From Lachnospiraceae bacterium (GTDB lineage Bacteria; Bacillota; Clostridia; Lachnospirales; Lachnospiraceae), in NCBI GenBank assembly GCA_014799465.1, contig JAAVHZ010000052.1, forward strand, positions 19,155 through 83,154: a DNA stretch of 64,000 nucleotides, read 5' to 3'. The translations under genes were made by a program, and so were the position numbers. This document shows, piece after piece, positions 26,083 through 34,416 of this stretch (the stretch's first letter is position 1; each line of letters begins with the position of its first letter). The notes beneath the pieces are model-generated. The model was not told the origin of the DNA, searched no databases, and saw only the letters and a program-made list of their open reading frames with translations.

Positions 26083-26733
26083 CTATACGTTAAATTGACT
26101 TGCCGGAACACATCCGAATTCCTTCATTTTATGAATCTGTTCTTTAAGTTCAATAATATCGCATGTATATTCAACCCTTTTAGTTATCCTGAATTCCTGA
26201 CTTGAAGGGTTTATATATTCCGGCATGACCAATTCAAAACTCGATAAATGATATACCTTACTGCCATCCATTAAATAATCCGAATACATTTCAACCTCTT
26301 TTTTATCATTTATACAGAGCTTTACTCCATTGTGATATATATCAAAAAGCAACATAATATGATATGGCGACTCATCCATTGAAATAACCAGTTCGTATTC
26401 TTCTCCAAGTTCAGCATTAACACATTCCTCAAGCATCGGCTGTAATTCATCACGAACCTGTGCACCATAATTATGTACATCCTGAACGGATATTTCATCA
26501 TCAAACCAGTCCGAATCTTCAATAATTAAATTATTTTCCACTGCCATCTTATATATTTGAAATTTACATTTTAATATAGTGCTAAAATCTTTTTCTACTA
26601 AAATACACTCGGAATCCATATAAACTTGGATACCTTTATTTAATACCACTTTTGTTAATTCATTAAAAGGATACCTTTTCTCCCCAAATAACTTTTTTAC
26701 TACCAAATCTTTTTCTTCTAATCTGAATTTCAT
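26083..26733 (-). CDS. Hypothetical protein
   Basis: This is a 216-residue soluble acidic protein. The first 40 residues (FGEKRYPFNELTKVVLNKGI) look like beta strands of a PH-like fold, and the rest is mixed with aromatic residues, with no motif I can name. A GGAGG ribosome binding site precedes the ATG, and an extended -10 TATAAT near 26786 suggests a promoter. It is the first gene of a possible operon with the acetyltransferase and the HAD phosphatase. Family unknown. Confidence 0.6.
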   Translation of the reverse strand: MKFRLEEKDLVVKKLFGEKRYPFNELTKVVLNKGIQVYMDSECILVEKDFSTILKCKFQIYKMAVENNLIIEDSDWFDDEISVQDVHNYGAQVRDELQPMLEECVNAELGEEYELVISMDESPYHIMLLFDIYHNGVKLCINDKKEVEMYSDYLMDGSKVYHLSSFELVMPEYINPSSQEFRITKRVEYTCDIIELKEQIHKMKEFGCVPASQFNV

Positions 26734-26914
26734 TAATTTCCTCCGTCTTCATAAGTACAACTTTTTCTTTTACAGTATATATTATATTCCCATGAATTAC
26801 AAGCAGCCGATAAGCTGCCACATATATACTTTATGGATAATCCGGATAAATGAATTGAATTGTGCAGGTGGTTATGATAAATTAATAAATATTGGTATGC
26901 AAAGGAGATGAATT

Positions 26915-27316
26915 ATGATGGACATCATGTTGACTGTCAGCTATTCGCTTAAGATTCCAAAAGATGAATTCTTTCACCCTGAAACGGGAGATGTAAAAGG
27001 AGAGATGATAGCGCAATTGGAAAAGCTATTTCCAAAGGAAATTGCATTAACGGAAGATGCCGTTGCCGAAAGAAAGCATCTGATACATTATCCCCTGCTT
27101 GAAAATAAAAATTCCTTGAGGTGTGCTTCTTGTGGCAATTGGTTATATATGCCGGGAAAAGAATATTTGCCGGTATGTCTTGAATACTGTAAAATGGTAA
27201 AAGAAATCCCATTATGTTCCAGCTGTGCATGGGAACTGGAAGCTGATTTGAAGGACGAGGAATTTGTTAGACAGCTGAGGGAAAAGGTAAGTAACACTTT
27301 ACCGAAAATGGAGTAA
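26915..27316 (+). CDS. Small cysteine-containing hypothetical protein
   Basis: This 133-residue protein has four cysteines arranged as a CASC pair at about 69-72 and a CSSC pair at about 101-104, a zinc-ribbon-like layout, plus two further cysteines between. The start is supported by AAAGGAG 8 bases before the ATG. I do not recognise the family. It is the only + strand gene in this stretch. Its 3' flank shares 37 bases with the flank of the GNAT pseudogene near 29.5 kb. Confidence 0.6.
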   Translation: MMDIMLTVSYSLKIPKDEFFHPETGDVKGEMIAQLEKLFPKEIALTEDAVAERKHLIHYPLLENKNSLRCASCGNWLYMPGKEYLPVCLEYCKMVKEIPLCSSCAWELEADLKDEEFVRQLREKVSNTLPKME

Positions 27317-27361
27317 TATTAATGAACTAACCGGCAAATTGGAATATGGAGGAAAAAATAA

Positions 27362-27403
27362 ATGGATAATTTAGTAAAATATTTGAAAATTTTCATTGGT
27401 TAG
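27362..27403 (+). other. Mini reading frame with strong ribosome binding site
   Basis: A GGAGG (27348-27352) precedes an ATG at 27362 and a 13-codon frame MDNLVKYLKIFIG followed by TAG. It may be a truncated remnant of a lost gene or a leader peptide. A + strand terminator follows within 70 bases. No downstream gene on this strand would be controlled by it. Confidence 0.3.
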
Positions 27404-27464
27404 ACAATTTCCGGTTTATCAGCTGAATCCTCAAAATCCGGTATTTTTAATATTCAAACCTTAT

Positions 27465-27512
27465 GTATTTTCCCTTGTTTTTCCTTTCCCAGCCAAAACA
27501 AGGGAATTTTTT
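27465..27512 (+). terminator. Terminator downstream of the small Cys protein gene
   Basis: Twelve-base arms TTCCCTTGTTTT (27470-27481) and AAAACAAGGGAA (27495-27506) are followed by six T. Confidence 0.88.
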
Positions 27513-27563
27513 ATATAATCTAATTATTTACTATTTGAATCTGATACAAGAAAACTTATACTA

Positions 27564-28622
27564 TTATATACTCGATTTCAATTTCTCGATTGCCATTTTA
27601 CATTTAGGATATTGAAGAAGCGAATGATACCGTTCATCCTCCAATCCCTTAATTAATATCTCCCTAAATTCTTTAAACGACGCAGGTTGATTTTCCTTTA
27701 TATCCACTCCGGGTGAAAACAGGAAACATTTTGGTAAAACAGCTTCTCCCATAAGCACATCTACATATCGCTCAAGACAATCCGCAGCTTCATCCAATCG
27801 ATTCATGCGGAAATATATTTCTATAAACAAGCCATCATACATACCTCCACAACCAAACAAATTGTCTACCGCTTTGTAAACCTCGCATATCTGTAATGCC
27901 TGCTCATTATCCGGGATTACCTTCGGATTTAACATTATGGTAAGGCATGTTTGTACTTGCCGTACCAATAAAAAAAGCCGCTTTTGTACTGTTTTTAACG
28001 CTTCTACCGACTCATCTTTTTTAAGATACAAATTCGACCATGTTATTGTAGGGTCAACGATATGTTCCGGCAGTTCTTTCAATAGTTGTTCGGCTTGTTC
28101 CAGTCTATTTTCAGTAACCGCAATACTTGCAAGCTGTAATGTTGCTGTCTGCCAGTAAACGCTTGTACCTGAATTACGAACCTCAGTAAGTAATTTTACT
28201 TTATTAGCTGTCCAGTTCTTTCGAGTTTCTTCGTTAGCTGTCGGGAAGAATAATTGAAAAGTATCCCATAATATTGCAACATAGAATTTTAAAGCAATTG
28301 AGTTTGGATACTTGCGTAAAAGTTCAAATATCATCTTTTCGCCTGCTTCATATCCATCCCGCCTAACAATTTCAATAACAGTATTTGTTTTCTCTATAAC
28401 CTCTTCATCTGTCAGATTTTCCTCAAATTGCAGTATCGTATCTACATTTGTGCCTAATGCCCTCGCAAGGGGACAAAGCAGTTCAATATCAGGATAAGAA
28501 TTGTCTGTTTCCCATTTGCTAATTGCCGGAGCAGAAATTCCCAGTTTTTCTGCAAGCTGCTCTTGGGTTAAACCTTTTTTTCTGCGAAGCTCTGCAAGTT
28601 TTGCACCAATTTTCATATTCAT
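27564..28622 (-). CDS. XRE-family regulator with helical-repeat domain
   Basis: This 352-residue protein has an N-terminal XRE helix-turn-helix (LAELRRKKGLTQEQLAEKLG..SAPAISKWETDNSYPDIELL, residues 8-50), followed by about 270 residues of helical pairs resembling TPR repeats. In Firmicutes this architecture often binds peptides or senses other signals (RRNPP-like and related regulators), but no peptide gene is seen nearby. GGAGG lies 7 bases before the first ATG. No obvious target; the closest genes run on the other strand or are separated by more than 150 bases. Confidence 0.87.
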   Translation of the reverse strand: MNMKIGAKLAELRRKKGLTQEQLAEKLGISAPAISKWETDNSYPDIELLCPLARALGTNVDTILQFEENLTDEEVIEKTNTVIEIVRRDGYEAGEKMIFELLRKYPNSIALKFYVAILWDTFQLFFPTANEETRKNWTANKVKLLTEVRNSGTSVYWQTATLQLASIAVTENRLEQAEQLLKELPEHIVDPTITWSNLYLKKDESVEALKTVQKRLFLLVRQVQTCLTIMLNPKVIPDNEQALQICEVYKAVDNLFGCGGMYDGLFIEIYFRMNRLDEAADCLERYVDVLMGEAVLPKCFLFSPGVDIKENQPASFKEFREILIKGLEDERYHSLLQYPKCKMAIEKLKSSI

Positions 28623-28782
28623 CTCTCAACCTCCGTTGACGTTTTATATAAATATTATAGGCACCAAGAACGTTTTTTTCAATGGAGGTGTCATTAAGAA
28701 ACTGTTAGAATTTTTTAACCGGCAGTTAATTGTTGTCATCTGTTATTCTACTACTACAAGTTCATCAACCAGACAACTGAAT

Positions 28783-29133
28783 TTATCGCCTAATTAAAAT
28801 ACCTTTCATATATTGAGTTTCATTATGGGTTTTGTATATTATTTCTTTTTCTTCCTCGGTGCATCCTATCAGTATTTTGATTTCGGAATCTTTTTTCATT
28901 AAATCAACAATACACATTATGGCATCAATTTCTTTGTTTTCTTTCGTACCAACCCAAACATCAATACCTGCACCATCCATAGAAGAAGTGTTTTCTAAAT
29001 AGCCGTAATCAACCTTATATATGAAATCTGGGAATCTGGGATGCGCAGTTCCTTTTGGTCTGTCAATTACTATTTTCGATTGTTCTACCAATTTGTCTAA
29101 TGCTCTCCAAAAATCAATGTTATATGTATCCAT
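28783..29133 (-). CDS. Inorganic pyrophosphatase-like short protein
   Basis: This 116-residue protein contains RPKGTAHPRFPDFIYKVDYGYLENTSSMDG and DGAGIDVWVG, recognisably derived from type I inorganic pyrophosphatase (E-x-P-x-G, DYGY, DGDPxDVLV). At about two thirds of the usual length it lacks C-terminal segments, and the catalytic DGDPLD motif is changed to DGAGID, so activity is doubtful. Similar short proteins occur in other Firmicutes. GGAGG lies upstream of the ATG. No operon partner; the following 160 bases to 28622 hold only the upstream region of the XRE gene. Confidence 0.7.
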   Translation of the reverse strand: MDTYNIDFWRALDKLVEQSKIVIDRPKGTAHPRFPDFIYKVDYGYLENTSSMDGAGIDVWVGTKENKEIDAIMCIVDLMKKDSEIKILIGCTEEEKEIIYKTHNETQYMKGILIRR

Positions 29134-29229
29134 TTTTCCTCCATTGAATTATGATTTGTCGCTCTATATATTAAAACTAATTATACAGTAGAATCGTGAG
29201 AAATACAATCAGCATATCATAACTGCTAT

Positions 29230-29466
29230 AAAGGATTTGACCATGAAGAGCAGGTATGTGGTGGATTCCAAAAATCATCTTGCTTATATGAAACCGCTAT
29301 GTACCATTCCCAAATATCGTCATAAGGGACAGCCTTGTCCCCGACTTACCAAAATATGAAATTTTTGGGTGCCACATATATGACAGGCGGCGAAAATGAA
29401 TTTTATCCCAAAATATGTTTTACCCGACACAAACATGGACTTTTTGGAAAAAGTAAAGCTTTTTAA
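29230..29466 (+). pseudogene. Decayed GNAT N-acetyltransferase
   Basis: Two frames together give a GNAT-like sequence: VVDSKNHLAYMKPLCTIPKYRHKGQ in one frame, including the acetyl-CoA-binding R-x2-GxG-like region, and MKFLGATYMTGGENEFYPKICF in another. Related enzymes read continuously, such as ...PLCTVPxYRxKGLA...MKxLGAT...NEFYPKIGF. A frameshift near 29350 and the lack of an N-terminal half leave it non-functional. The rest of the 29134-29638 gap shows nothing else beyond a 37-base repeat at 29524-29560. Confidence 0.7.
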
Positions 29467-29638
29467 ATATATGGTTTTGGTAATGCATGAAATTGAATTA
29501 TGAAGGTAGTTGTGTTAGACTAATAATATTAAATTCATACTGACAAATTGGAATATTGGAAGAGCCAGTGTATGGTAACAACAAAACTTGTTATCACAAT
29601 TATTTTTTTATGAAAAATCAATATTAAGGAGCTGAGCT

Positions 29639-30163
29639 ATGCTTGATATAAAGCGTTTATCAAGAAATGAATTACTGATACAAAGCGGTTGGAAGTTAGA
29701 ATATAAAGTAAATATAAGAGATATCTATACTAAAATAGAAAAAGAATATAACCATAAAACAAATAAAAATTCATATCTTTTTCCACAAATGCCAATCGAA
29801 AAGATTTTTCCAAAAGCCTTTGATATAATCCAAGTTTTAGATGGTATAAGTATAAAAAATTTACACCCTGAGCTTGGTTTGGGCGAAGGTTCATATGTAA
29901 TTGAATTTAGTTATTTTAATTATGATACATCAAATACAAGTGAGCTTGAAGAAATAAGCTCAAAAATCGGAAAAGATGTTCTTTTTATTGGTATTGGGTA
30001 TGATATTATCGGTGACTGGCTTATTGACGTTGATGGCATTATCTATTTTCGTGATTCAATAAGAAATCATCTGCATCCATTTTCTTTAAACATATACAAT
30101 TTTCTTGAAAAGGACATATATAAACTGACAGACTTAAATGGCGAATTTATTTTTTGTGATTAA
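29639..30163 (+). CDS. SUKH-3-like putative immunity protein
   Basis: This 174-residue protein starts LSRNELLIQSGWKLEYKVNI, followed by FPKAFDIIQVLDGISIKNL and later GKDVLFIGIGYDIIGDWLIDVDGIIYF, matching the pattern of SUKH-3 proteins (L-x2-aGW..., FGGL, lxlDxxGxVy). SUKH proteins are commonly immunity partners of polymorphic toxins. No toxin gene is visible, so it would be an orphan. GGAG lies 7 bases before the ATG. I rely on pattern similarity, so moderate confidence. Confidence 0.5.
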   Translation: MLDIKRLSRNELLIQSGWKLEYKVNIRDIYTKIEKEYNHKTNKNSYLFPQMPIEKIFPKAFDIIQVLDGISIKNLHPELGLGEGSYVIEFSYFNYDTSNTSELEEISSKIGKDVLFIGIGYDIIGDWLIDVDGIIYFRDSIRNHLHPFSLNIYNFLEKDIYKLTDLNGEFIFCD

Positions 30164-30198
30164 TTTAGGTTTGCTTTACAATTCCAACAGCAGAAAGG

Positions 30199-30648
30199 TT
30201 ACTCTAATGGCATCTTCCTGTAATTTCCCAATCCCAGACTGTCAAATTCATCTTTTCCTCTTTCTCTATATACGCCCATCCTTTCCAATATATAATTAAT
30301 GGTTCCTTCCCCCTCAACCGGTTCGACTGTCATATTTCCCTTTTCAAACAGCACCCCCGCCTGTGTACCAATTCCTCCGAAATAATCCGTTTCCAAATAA
30401 GCCAGCATACCATTCCCTGAATAATATTGCATAATTTTCTGAATAGCAGAAGTAAATATTATAAACATATCATAGTCCAATTTATTCTCCAAGTCTGCCA
30501 ATTCTTCCATATTATCAAATAATTTTTCGGTTAAATATATCATAGCAAACTGCTGCTTCAGAAAAACAGTATCAGTAACAAGCCAGTCTGATGCCATTTT
30601 TTCAATTATATTATTTTTTCCAATAAAAACCTGAATGCAATGTCCCAT
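30199..30648 (-). CDS. Hypothetical protein next to rlmH
   Basis: This is a 149-residue soluble protein starting MGHCIQVFIGKNNIIEKM. An in-frame extension to 30693 is rejected because GGAG lies 6-10 bases before the ATG at 30648. The protein has mixed secondary structure, the motif YFGGIGTQAG and an acidic C-terminus. I do not recognise a family. It follows rlmH by 45 bases and is probably cotranscribed with it. The next gene on the left is convergent. Confidence 0.6.
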   Translation of the reverse strand: MGHCIQVFIGKNNIIEKMASDWLVTDTVFLKQQFAMIYLTEKLFDNMEELADLENKLDYDMFIIFTSAIQKIMQYYSGNGMLAYLETDYFGGIGTQAGVLFEKGNMTVEPVEGEGTINYILERMGVYRERGKDEFDSLGLGNYRKMPLE

Positions 30649-30693
30649 TTTTATCTCCTTTTTTCTGCCTGCATAGGAGCTGCTCTTACGCAT

Positions 30694-31173
30694 TTATTTG
30701 TGATATGGCTCTCCATTTATTATCCTATAGCTCCTGTATATCTGCTCCAACAGCACCACTCTCATAAGTTGATGAGGAAATGTCATTTTTGAAAAACTAA
30801 GTTTATAATCTGACCTTTCACTTACGCTGCTATGAAGCCCCAGAGAACCTCCTATTACAAATACCACATTACTTTTTCCTTCAATCCCCAGCTTTTCCAA
30901 ATGCTTTGACAACTCTACAGAATCCGGCATCTGGCCTTTAATCTCCAGAGTTATAACATACGAATCGTCCTTTATATATTTAAGTATTCTATCCCCTTCC
31001 TTTTTCTTAATCAAATCTTCAAGATTATCTGAAGCATTATCAGGTGTCTTTTCATCAGGTACTTCTATAATATCAAGCTTGCAATACTTACTTAACCTTT
31101 TTTTATATTCATCTATTGCCATTGTAAAGTACTTTTCCTTGATTTTTCCTACACATATTATGGATATATGCAT
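30694..31173 (-). CDS. rlmH: 23S rRNA (pseudouridine1915-N3)-methyltransferase RlmH
   Basis: This 159-residue SPOUT-family enzyme methylates pseudouridine 1915 in helix 69 of 23S rRNA, using SAM. Diagnostic sequences are [16 protein letters not shown], the knot regions [15 protein letters not shown] and [24 protein letters not shown], and the C-terminal GEPYHK. Length matches the family exactly. It is a reliable housekeeping anchor. It diverges from the + strand gene at 31306. Confidence 0.97.
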   Translation of the reverse strand: MHISIICVGKIKEKYFTMAIDEYKKRLSKYCKLDIIEVPDEKTPDNASDNLEDLIKKKEGDRILKYIKDDSYVITLEIKGQMPDSVELSKHLEKLGIEGKSNVVFVIGGSLGLHSSVSERSDYKLSFSKMTFPHQLMRVVLLEQIYRSYRIINGEPYHK

Positions 31174-31214
31174 ATGCAGTTCCTCTCATTCATCTTAACT
31201 TTAACAAAAATTAC

Positions 31215-31243
31215 TTGTTTACATATAAATAGTATTATATAAT
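31215..31243 (+). promoter_or_regulatory. Promoter of zinc-ribbon membrane gene
   Basis: TTGTTT (31215-31220) and TATAAT (31238-31243) are separated by 17 bases, about 60 bases before the start codon. Confidence 0.65.
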
Positions 31244-31305
31244 CTACTAAGCGTCAAATATAATTTTATTAAAAATGTCACCAGTGTGGCAGAATGGAGG
31301 TTTGT

Positions 31306-31926
31306 ATGTTAATATGTCCTAACTGCAAAGCAAAATTTAAAGACGGAGAAGATAACATAAACTGCCCTATATGTGGAACTCCCATAATCGAAGCAGACGA
31401 AGAAAGCATAAACTCTTCTACCCGCTCTTTTGTAAAATCATCCGATAAATACGAAGACCTTAACAGCTCCGGCATAACTCTTATAATAACATCCATAATA
31501 GGATTCGGATTTATGATACTGAAGGCTCTGGATATTATTCCGCTATACTTTGAAGGATTTTCTGAATATATGTTCTACATAGTTATGGGAACAATGTTTA
31601 TAGTATTTATGGTTATGGGTATAATGTCACTGAAAAAAGCTAAAACCATACATGGTCAGATTAGTTCGGAAGAAAATACTACAACTGAAATAATTGATTA
31701 CTTCACTGAAAATTATGATAGTGAGCATATTGACAATGAAATAAATGCATCTTCACTTTCAGAAGGTGAAGCCTACTACAAAAGATATGATTTTATAAAA
31801 AGCACCATACAATCAAACTTTGAAAATATAGATGATTCATTTGCAGAACATTTAGTAGAAGAAGTTTACCAAAAAATTTATGAGTCAAATACCCCGCAGC
31901 AAGCTGACGGGGCATCAAATTTGTAA
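31306..31926 (+). CDS. Zinc-ribbon membrane protein
   Basis: This 206-residue protein has an N-terminal zinc ribbon (CPNCKAKF...CPICGTPI), an acidic linker, two membrane helices at about 60-80 and 85-108 and a cytoplasmic tail. The ATG at 31306 has GGAGG 5 bases upstream; the ATG at 31294 overlaps it and is rejected. Its last dozen residues (NTPQQADGASNL) are encoded by the first part of a palindromic repeat element (31884-32011), so the natural C-terminus was probably replaced. Function unknown; such ribbon-helix proteins often sense membrane state. Confidence 0.75.
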   Translation: MLICPNCKAKFKDGEDNINCPICGTPIIEADEESINSSTRSFVKSSDKYEDLNSSGITLIITSIIGFGFMILKALDIIPLYFEGFSEYMFYIVMGTMFIVFMVMGIMSLKKAKTIHGQISSEENTTTEIIDYFTENYDSEHIDNEINASSLSEGEAYYKRYDFIKSTIQSNFENIDDSFAEHLVEEVYQKIYESNTPQQADGASNL

Positions 31927-32011
31927 CGCAGCAAGCTGTGGGGTATTTGACCCTCGCGGCAGTCGCCAAATGTCTGCAAGCAGCCACTTGGCTCGTTGCT
32001 CGCGGGAATAA
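31884..32011. repeat. GC-rich palindromic repeat element overrunning a gene's 3' end
   Basis: Outer arms GTCAAATACCCC (31884-31895) and GGGGTATTTGAC (31940-31951) enclose a hairpin CCCCGCAGC-AA-GCTGACGGGG and a direct repeat CGCAGCAAGCTG (31895-31906 and 31927-31938). A further fold follows with GCCAA/TTGGC and CGCG/CGCG to 32011. It is markedly more GC-rich than its surroundings and supplies the last 12 codons and stop of the upstream gene. It looks like a REP-type or MITE insertion. Confidence 0.7.
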
Positions 32012-32017
32012 AATATA

Positions 32018-32075
32018 TAAAAAGCAGAGCATATCACCACCAAATCTACTTCAACGTGATATGCCCTGTTTTTAT
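32018..32075. terminator. Bidirectional terminator between convergent genes
   Basis: The arms GCAGAGCATATCAC and GTGATATGCCCTG pair with one mismatch. GTTTTTATTTT follows on the + strand and CTTTTTATATATTTT on the - strand. Confidence 0.85.
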
Positions 32076-32086
32076 TTTATACTAAA

Positions 32087-33472
32087 TTATGCATTTTGTG
32101 TAAGGAACTCATGTATACCCTTTGCTCCTGCTTTTCCTGCCTCCATGGCAAGAATAACAGTTGCTGCACCTGTAACGGCATCTCCTCCGGCATATACACC
32201 ATCTTTTGAAGTCTTACCTGACTCATCCGCCACGATACATTTTCTCTTATCTGTATCAAGACCGATTGTAGTAGATGATATTAACGGATTAGGTGATGTA
32301 CCCAGCGACATGATTACTGTATCCACTTCTATATCGAACTCTGAACCTTCGACTTCAACAGGTCTTCTTCTTCCTGATGCATCCGGCTCTCCAAGTTCCA
32401 TCTTTATACATCTGATTCCGCTTACCCAGCCATCCTCATTTGTAAGAATCTCTGTAGGATTGGTAAGAAGGTCAAATATTATACCCTCTTCTTTAGCATG
32501 ATGTACTTCTTCTGCCCTTGCAGGAAGTTCAGACTCACTACGCCTGTATATAACATGAACCTCTGCACCAAGACGAAGTGCTGTCCTTGCTGCATCCATT
32601 GCCACATTTCCACCGCCTACTACTGCCACCTTTTTACCGGCAACTATAGGTGTATCATATTCATCATCAAAAGCCTTCATAAGATTACTTCTTGTAAGAT
32701 ATTCATTTGCTGAGAATACTCCGTTTGCACTTTCTCCCGGAATACCCATGAATTTCGGAAGTCCTGCACCTGAACCGATAAATATTGCATCAAATCCCTC
32801 ATCATTTAAAAGCTGGTCTACCGTTATGGATTTACCTATAATTACATTTGTCTCAATCTTAACTCCAAGCTTTTTAACATTCTCGATTTCACTCTTAACA
32901 ACCGACTGCTTAGGCAGACGAAATTCAGGAATACCATATACTAACACTCCGCCGGCTTCATGAAGTGCCTCAAATATAGTTACATCATAACCTAATTTTG
33001 CCAAATCTCCTGCACATGTAAGTCCTGAAGGACCTGAACCTATTACTGCCACTTTCTTACCATTTGGTGCTGCAGATTTCTCCGGCTCAATATTGTTCTC
33101 TCTTGACCAGTCAGCTACAAATCTTTCAAGCTTACCTATGGATATAGGCTCACCCTTTATACCACGTATACATTTACCTTCACACTGGCTCTCCTGTGGA
33201 CATACACGACCACATATAGCAGGGAGTGCCGAAGACTGTCCTATAACCTTATATGCTTCTTCCACATTTCCATTCTGAACTTCCTCTATGAAGCCCGGTA
33301 TATTTATGGAAACAGGACATCCTTTTACACACTGTGGGTTCTTACATTTAAGACATCTCTCTGCCTCTGCTTTTGCTTCTTCTTCATTATATCCAAGACA
33401 TACTTCCTCAAAGTTTGTCGCTCTTACTTTTGGGTCCTGTTCTCTTACAGGCACTTTCTTTAATACATCCAT
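32087..33472 (-). CDS. nfnB: NfnB / glutamate synthase small-subunit-like flavoprotein
   Basis: This 461-residue protein is of the GltD/GltA type: N-terminal cysteine clusters (CLKCKNPQC, CGRVCPQESQC) for 4Fe-4S, then FAD-binding GSGPSGLTCAGDLA and NAD(P)-binding VVGGGNVAMDAARTA. Alone it could be called glutamate synthase small subunit. The neighbour NfnA makes the electron-bifurcating NADH-dependent ferredoxin:NADP oxidoreductase more likely. GGAGG lies 5 bases before the ATG at 33472; an ATG at 33484 overlaps that site. No glutamate synthase large subunit is seen. Role: links ferredoxin, NADH and NADPH pools. Confidence 0.85.
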   Translation of the reverse strand: MDVLKKVPVREQDPKVRATNFEEVCLGYNEEEAKAEAERCLKCKNPQCVKGCPVSINIPGFIEEVQNGNVEEAYKVIGQSSALPAICGRVCPQESQCEGKCIRGIKGEPISIGKLERFVADWSRENNIEPEKSAAPNGKKVAVIGSGPSGLTCAGDLAKLGYDVTIFEALHEAGGVLVYGIPEFRLPKQSVVKSEIENVKKLGVKIETNVIIGKSITVDQLLNDEGFDAIFIGSGAGLPKFMGIPGESANGVFSANEYLTRSNLMKAFDDEYDTPIVAGKKVAVVGGGNVAMDAARTALRLGAEVHVIYRRSESELPARAEEVHHAKEEGIIFDLLTNPTEILTNEDGWVSGIRCIKMELGEPDASGRRRPVEVEGSEFDIEVDTVIMSLGTSPNPLISSTTIGLDTDKRKCIVADESGKTSKDGVYAGGDAVTGAATVILAMEAGKAGAKGIHEFLTQNA

Positions 33473-33514
33473 TGTTTCCTCCATTTCAAACTAACCTCTA
33501 TTCTCTGATTAAAT

Positions 33515-34396
33515 TTAGCTGCATTGTCCACAACCGCCGTGATGTGTATCGCCTTCCTTAAGTTTAAGCATTGCTCTTCCTTCTTCTGTCTTATACATCT
33601 GCTGTCTCTTCATTGCCTGATCAAAATCTACCTTGTGACCGTCAAACTCAGGACCGTCAACACATGCAAACTTTATTTCGTCTCCAACCGTAACACGGCA
33701 TGCACCACACATTCCTGTTCCATCTACCATTATTGGATTCAGGCTGACTATTGTAGGTATTCCCAGTTCTTTTGTAAGCATAGCCGTAAATTTCATCATA
33801 ATCATAGGACCTATCACAACACATCTGTCATATTTCTTACCCTGATTATTTACAAGCTCTTTTATTGCATCAGTTCCCATTCCTTTTAATCCATATGAAC
33901 CATCATCTGTTGCTATTGTAACATTACCAACCTTTTTCATCTCATCTTCAAGAATAATAAGGCTTTTTGTTTTTGCACAAATAATAACATCAGCCTCTAT
34001 ATTATGTTCATGAAGCCATTTAACCTGTGGATAAACCGGTGCTGTACCGACTCCGCCTGCCACGAATAATATTTTTTCCTTCTTTATTTCATCAATATTA
34101 TCCTCATGTACCAGTTCTGAAGGTTCTCCCAATGGTCCCGTAAAATCCCTGAAGTAGTCTCCTTCTTTTAAGTCTGCCATTTTCTGTGTAGATGCTCCTA
34201 CTGTCTGGAATACTATTGTAACAGTTCCTTTTTCTCTGTTATAATCGCATATTGTAAGAGGGATTCTCTCACCCTTATCATCAATTTTTACAATAACAAA
34301 TTGCCCAGGCAAACAGTATTTTGCAACTCGTGGGGCTTCCACATCCATTAAATAAATATTTGTAGTCAGTTCCTCTGCTTTAAGAATCTTATACAT
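33515..34396 (-). CDS. nfnA: NfnA / ferredoxin-NADP reductase-type flavoprotein
   Basis: This 293-residue protein is of the PyrK/SudB/NfnA class: an FAD-binding beta barrel (GERIPLTICDYNREKG), NAD-binding VAGGVGTAPVYPQVKWL and a C-terminal 2Fe-2S binding cluster (DGTGMCGACRVTVGDEIKFAC). PyrK-like electron transfer subunits share this plan, but no PyrD follows; the neighbouring gene encodes the GltD-like NfnB. The two genes are 42 bases apart. It is preceded by a zinc-ribbon gene at 20 bases, so the three may be one operon. Confidence 0.88.
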   Translation of the reverse strand: MYKILKAEELTTNIYLMDVEAPRVAKYCLPGQFVIVKIDDKGERIPLTICDYNREKGTVTIVFQTVGASTQKMADLKEGDYFRDFTGPLGEPSELVHEDNIDEIKKEKILFVAGGVGTAPVYPQVKWLHEHNIEADVIICAKTKSLIILEDEMKKVGNVTIATDDGSYGLKGMGTDAIKELVNNQGKKYDRCVVIGPMIMMKFTAMLTKELGIPTIVSLNPIMVDGTGMCGACRVTVGDEIKFACVDGPEFDGHKVDFDQAMKRQQMYKTEEGRAMLKLKEGDTHHGGCGQCS

Positions 34397-34416
34397 AAAC
34401 TTCCTCTTTCTCCCTT

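Noticed and set aside
32087..33472. Glutamate synthase small subunit as the only name
   Set aside because: No glutamate synthase large subunit is nearby and the adjacent NfnA-type gene points to NfnB; the name remains an alternative.
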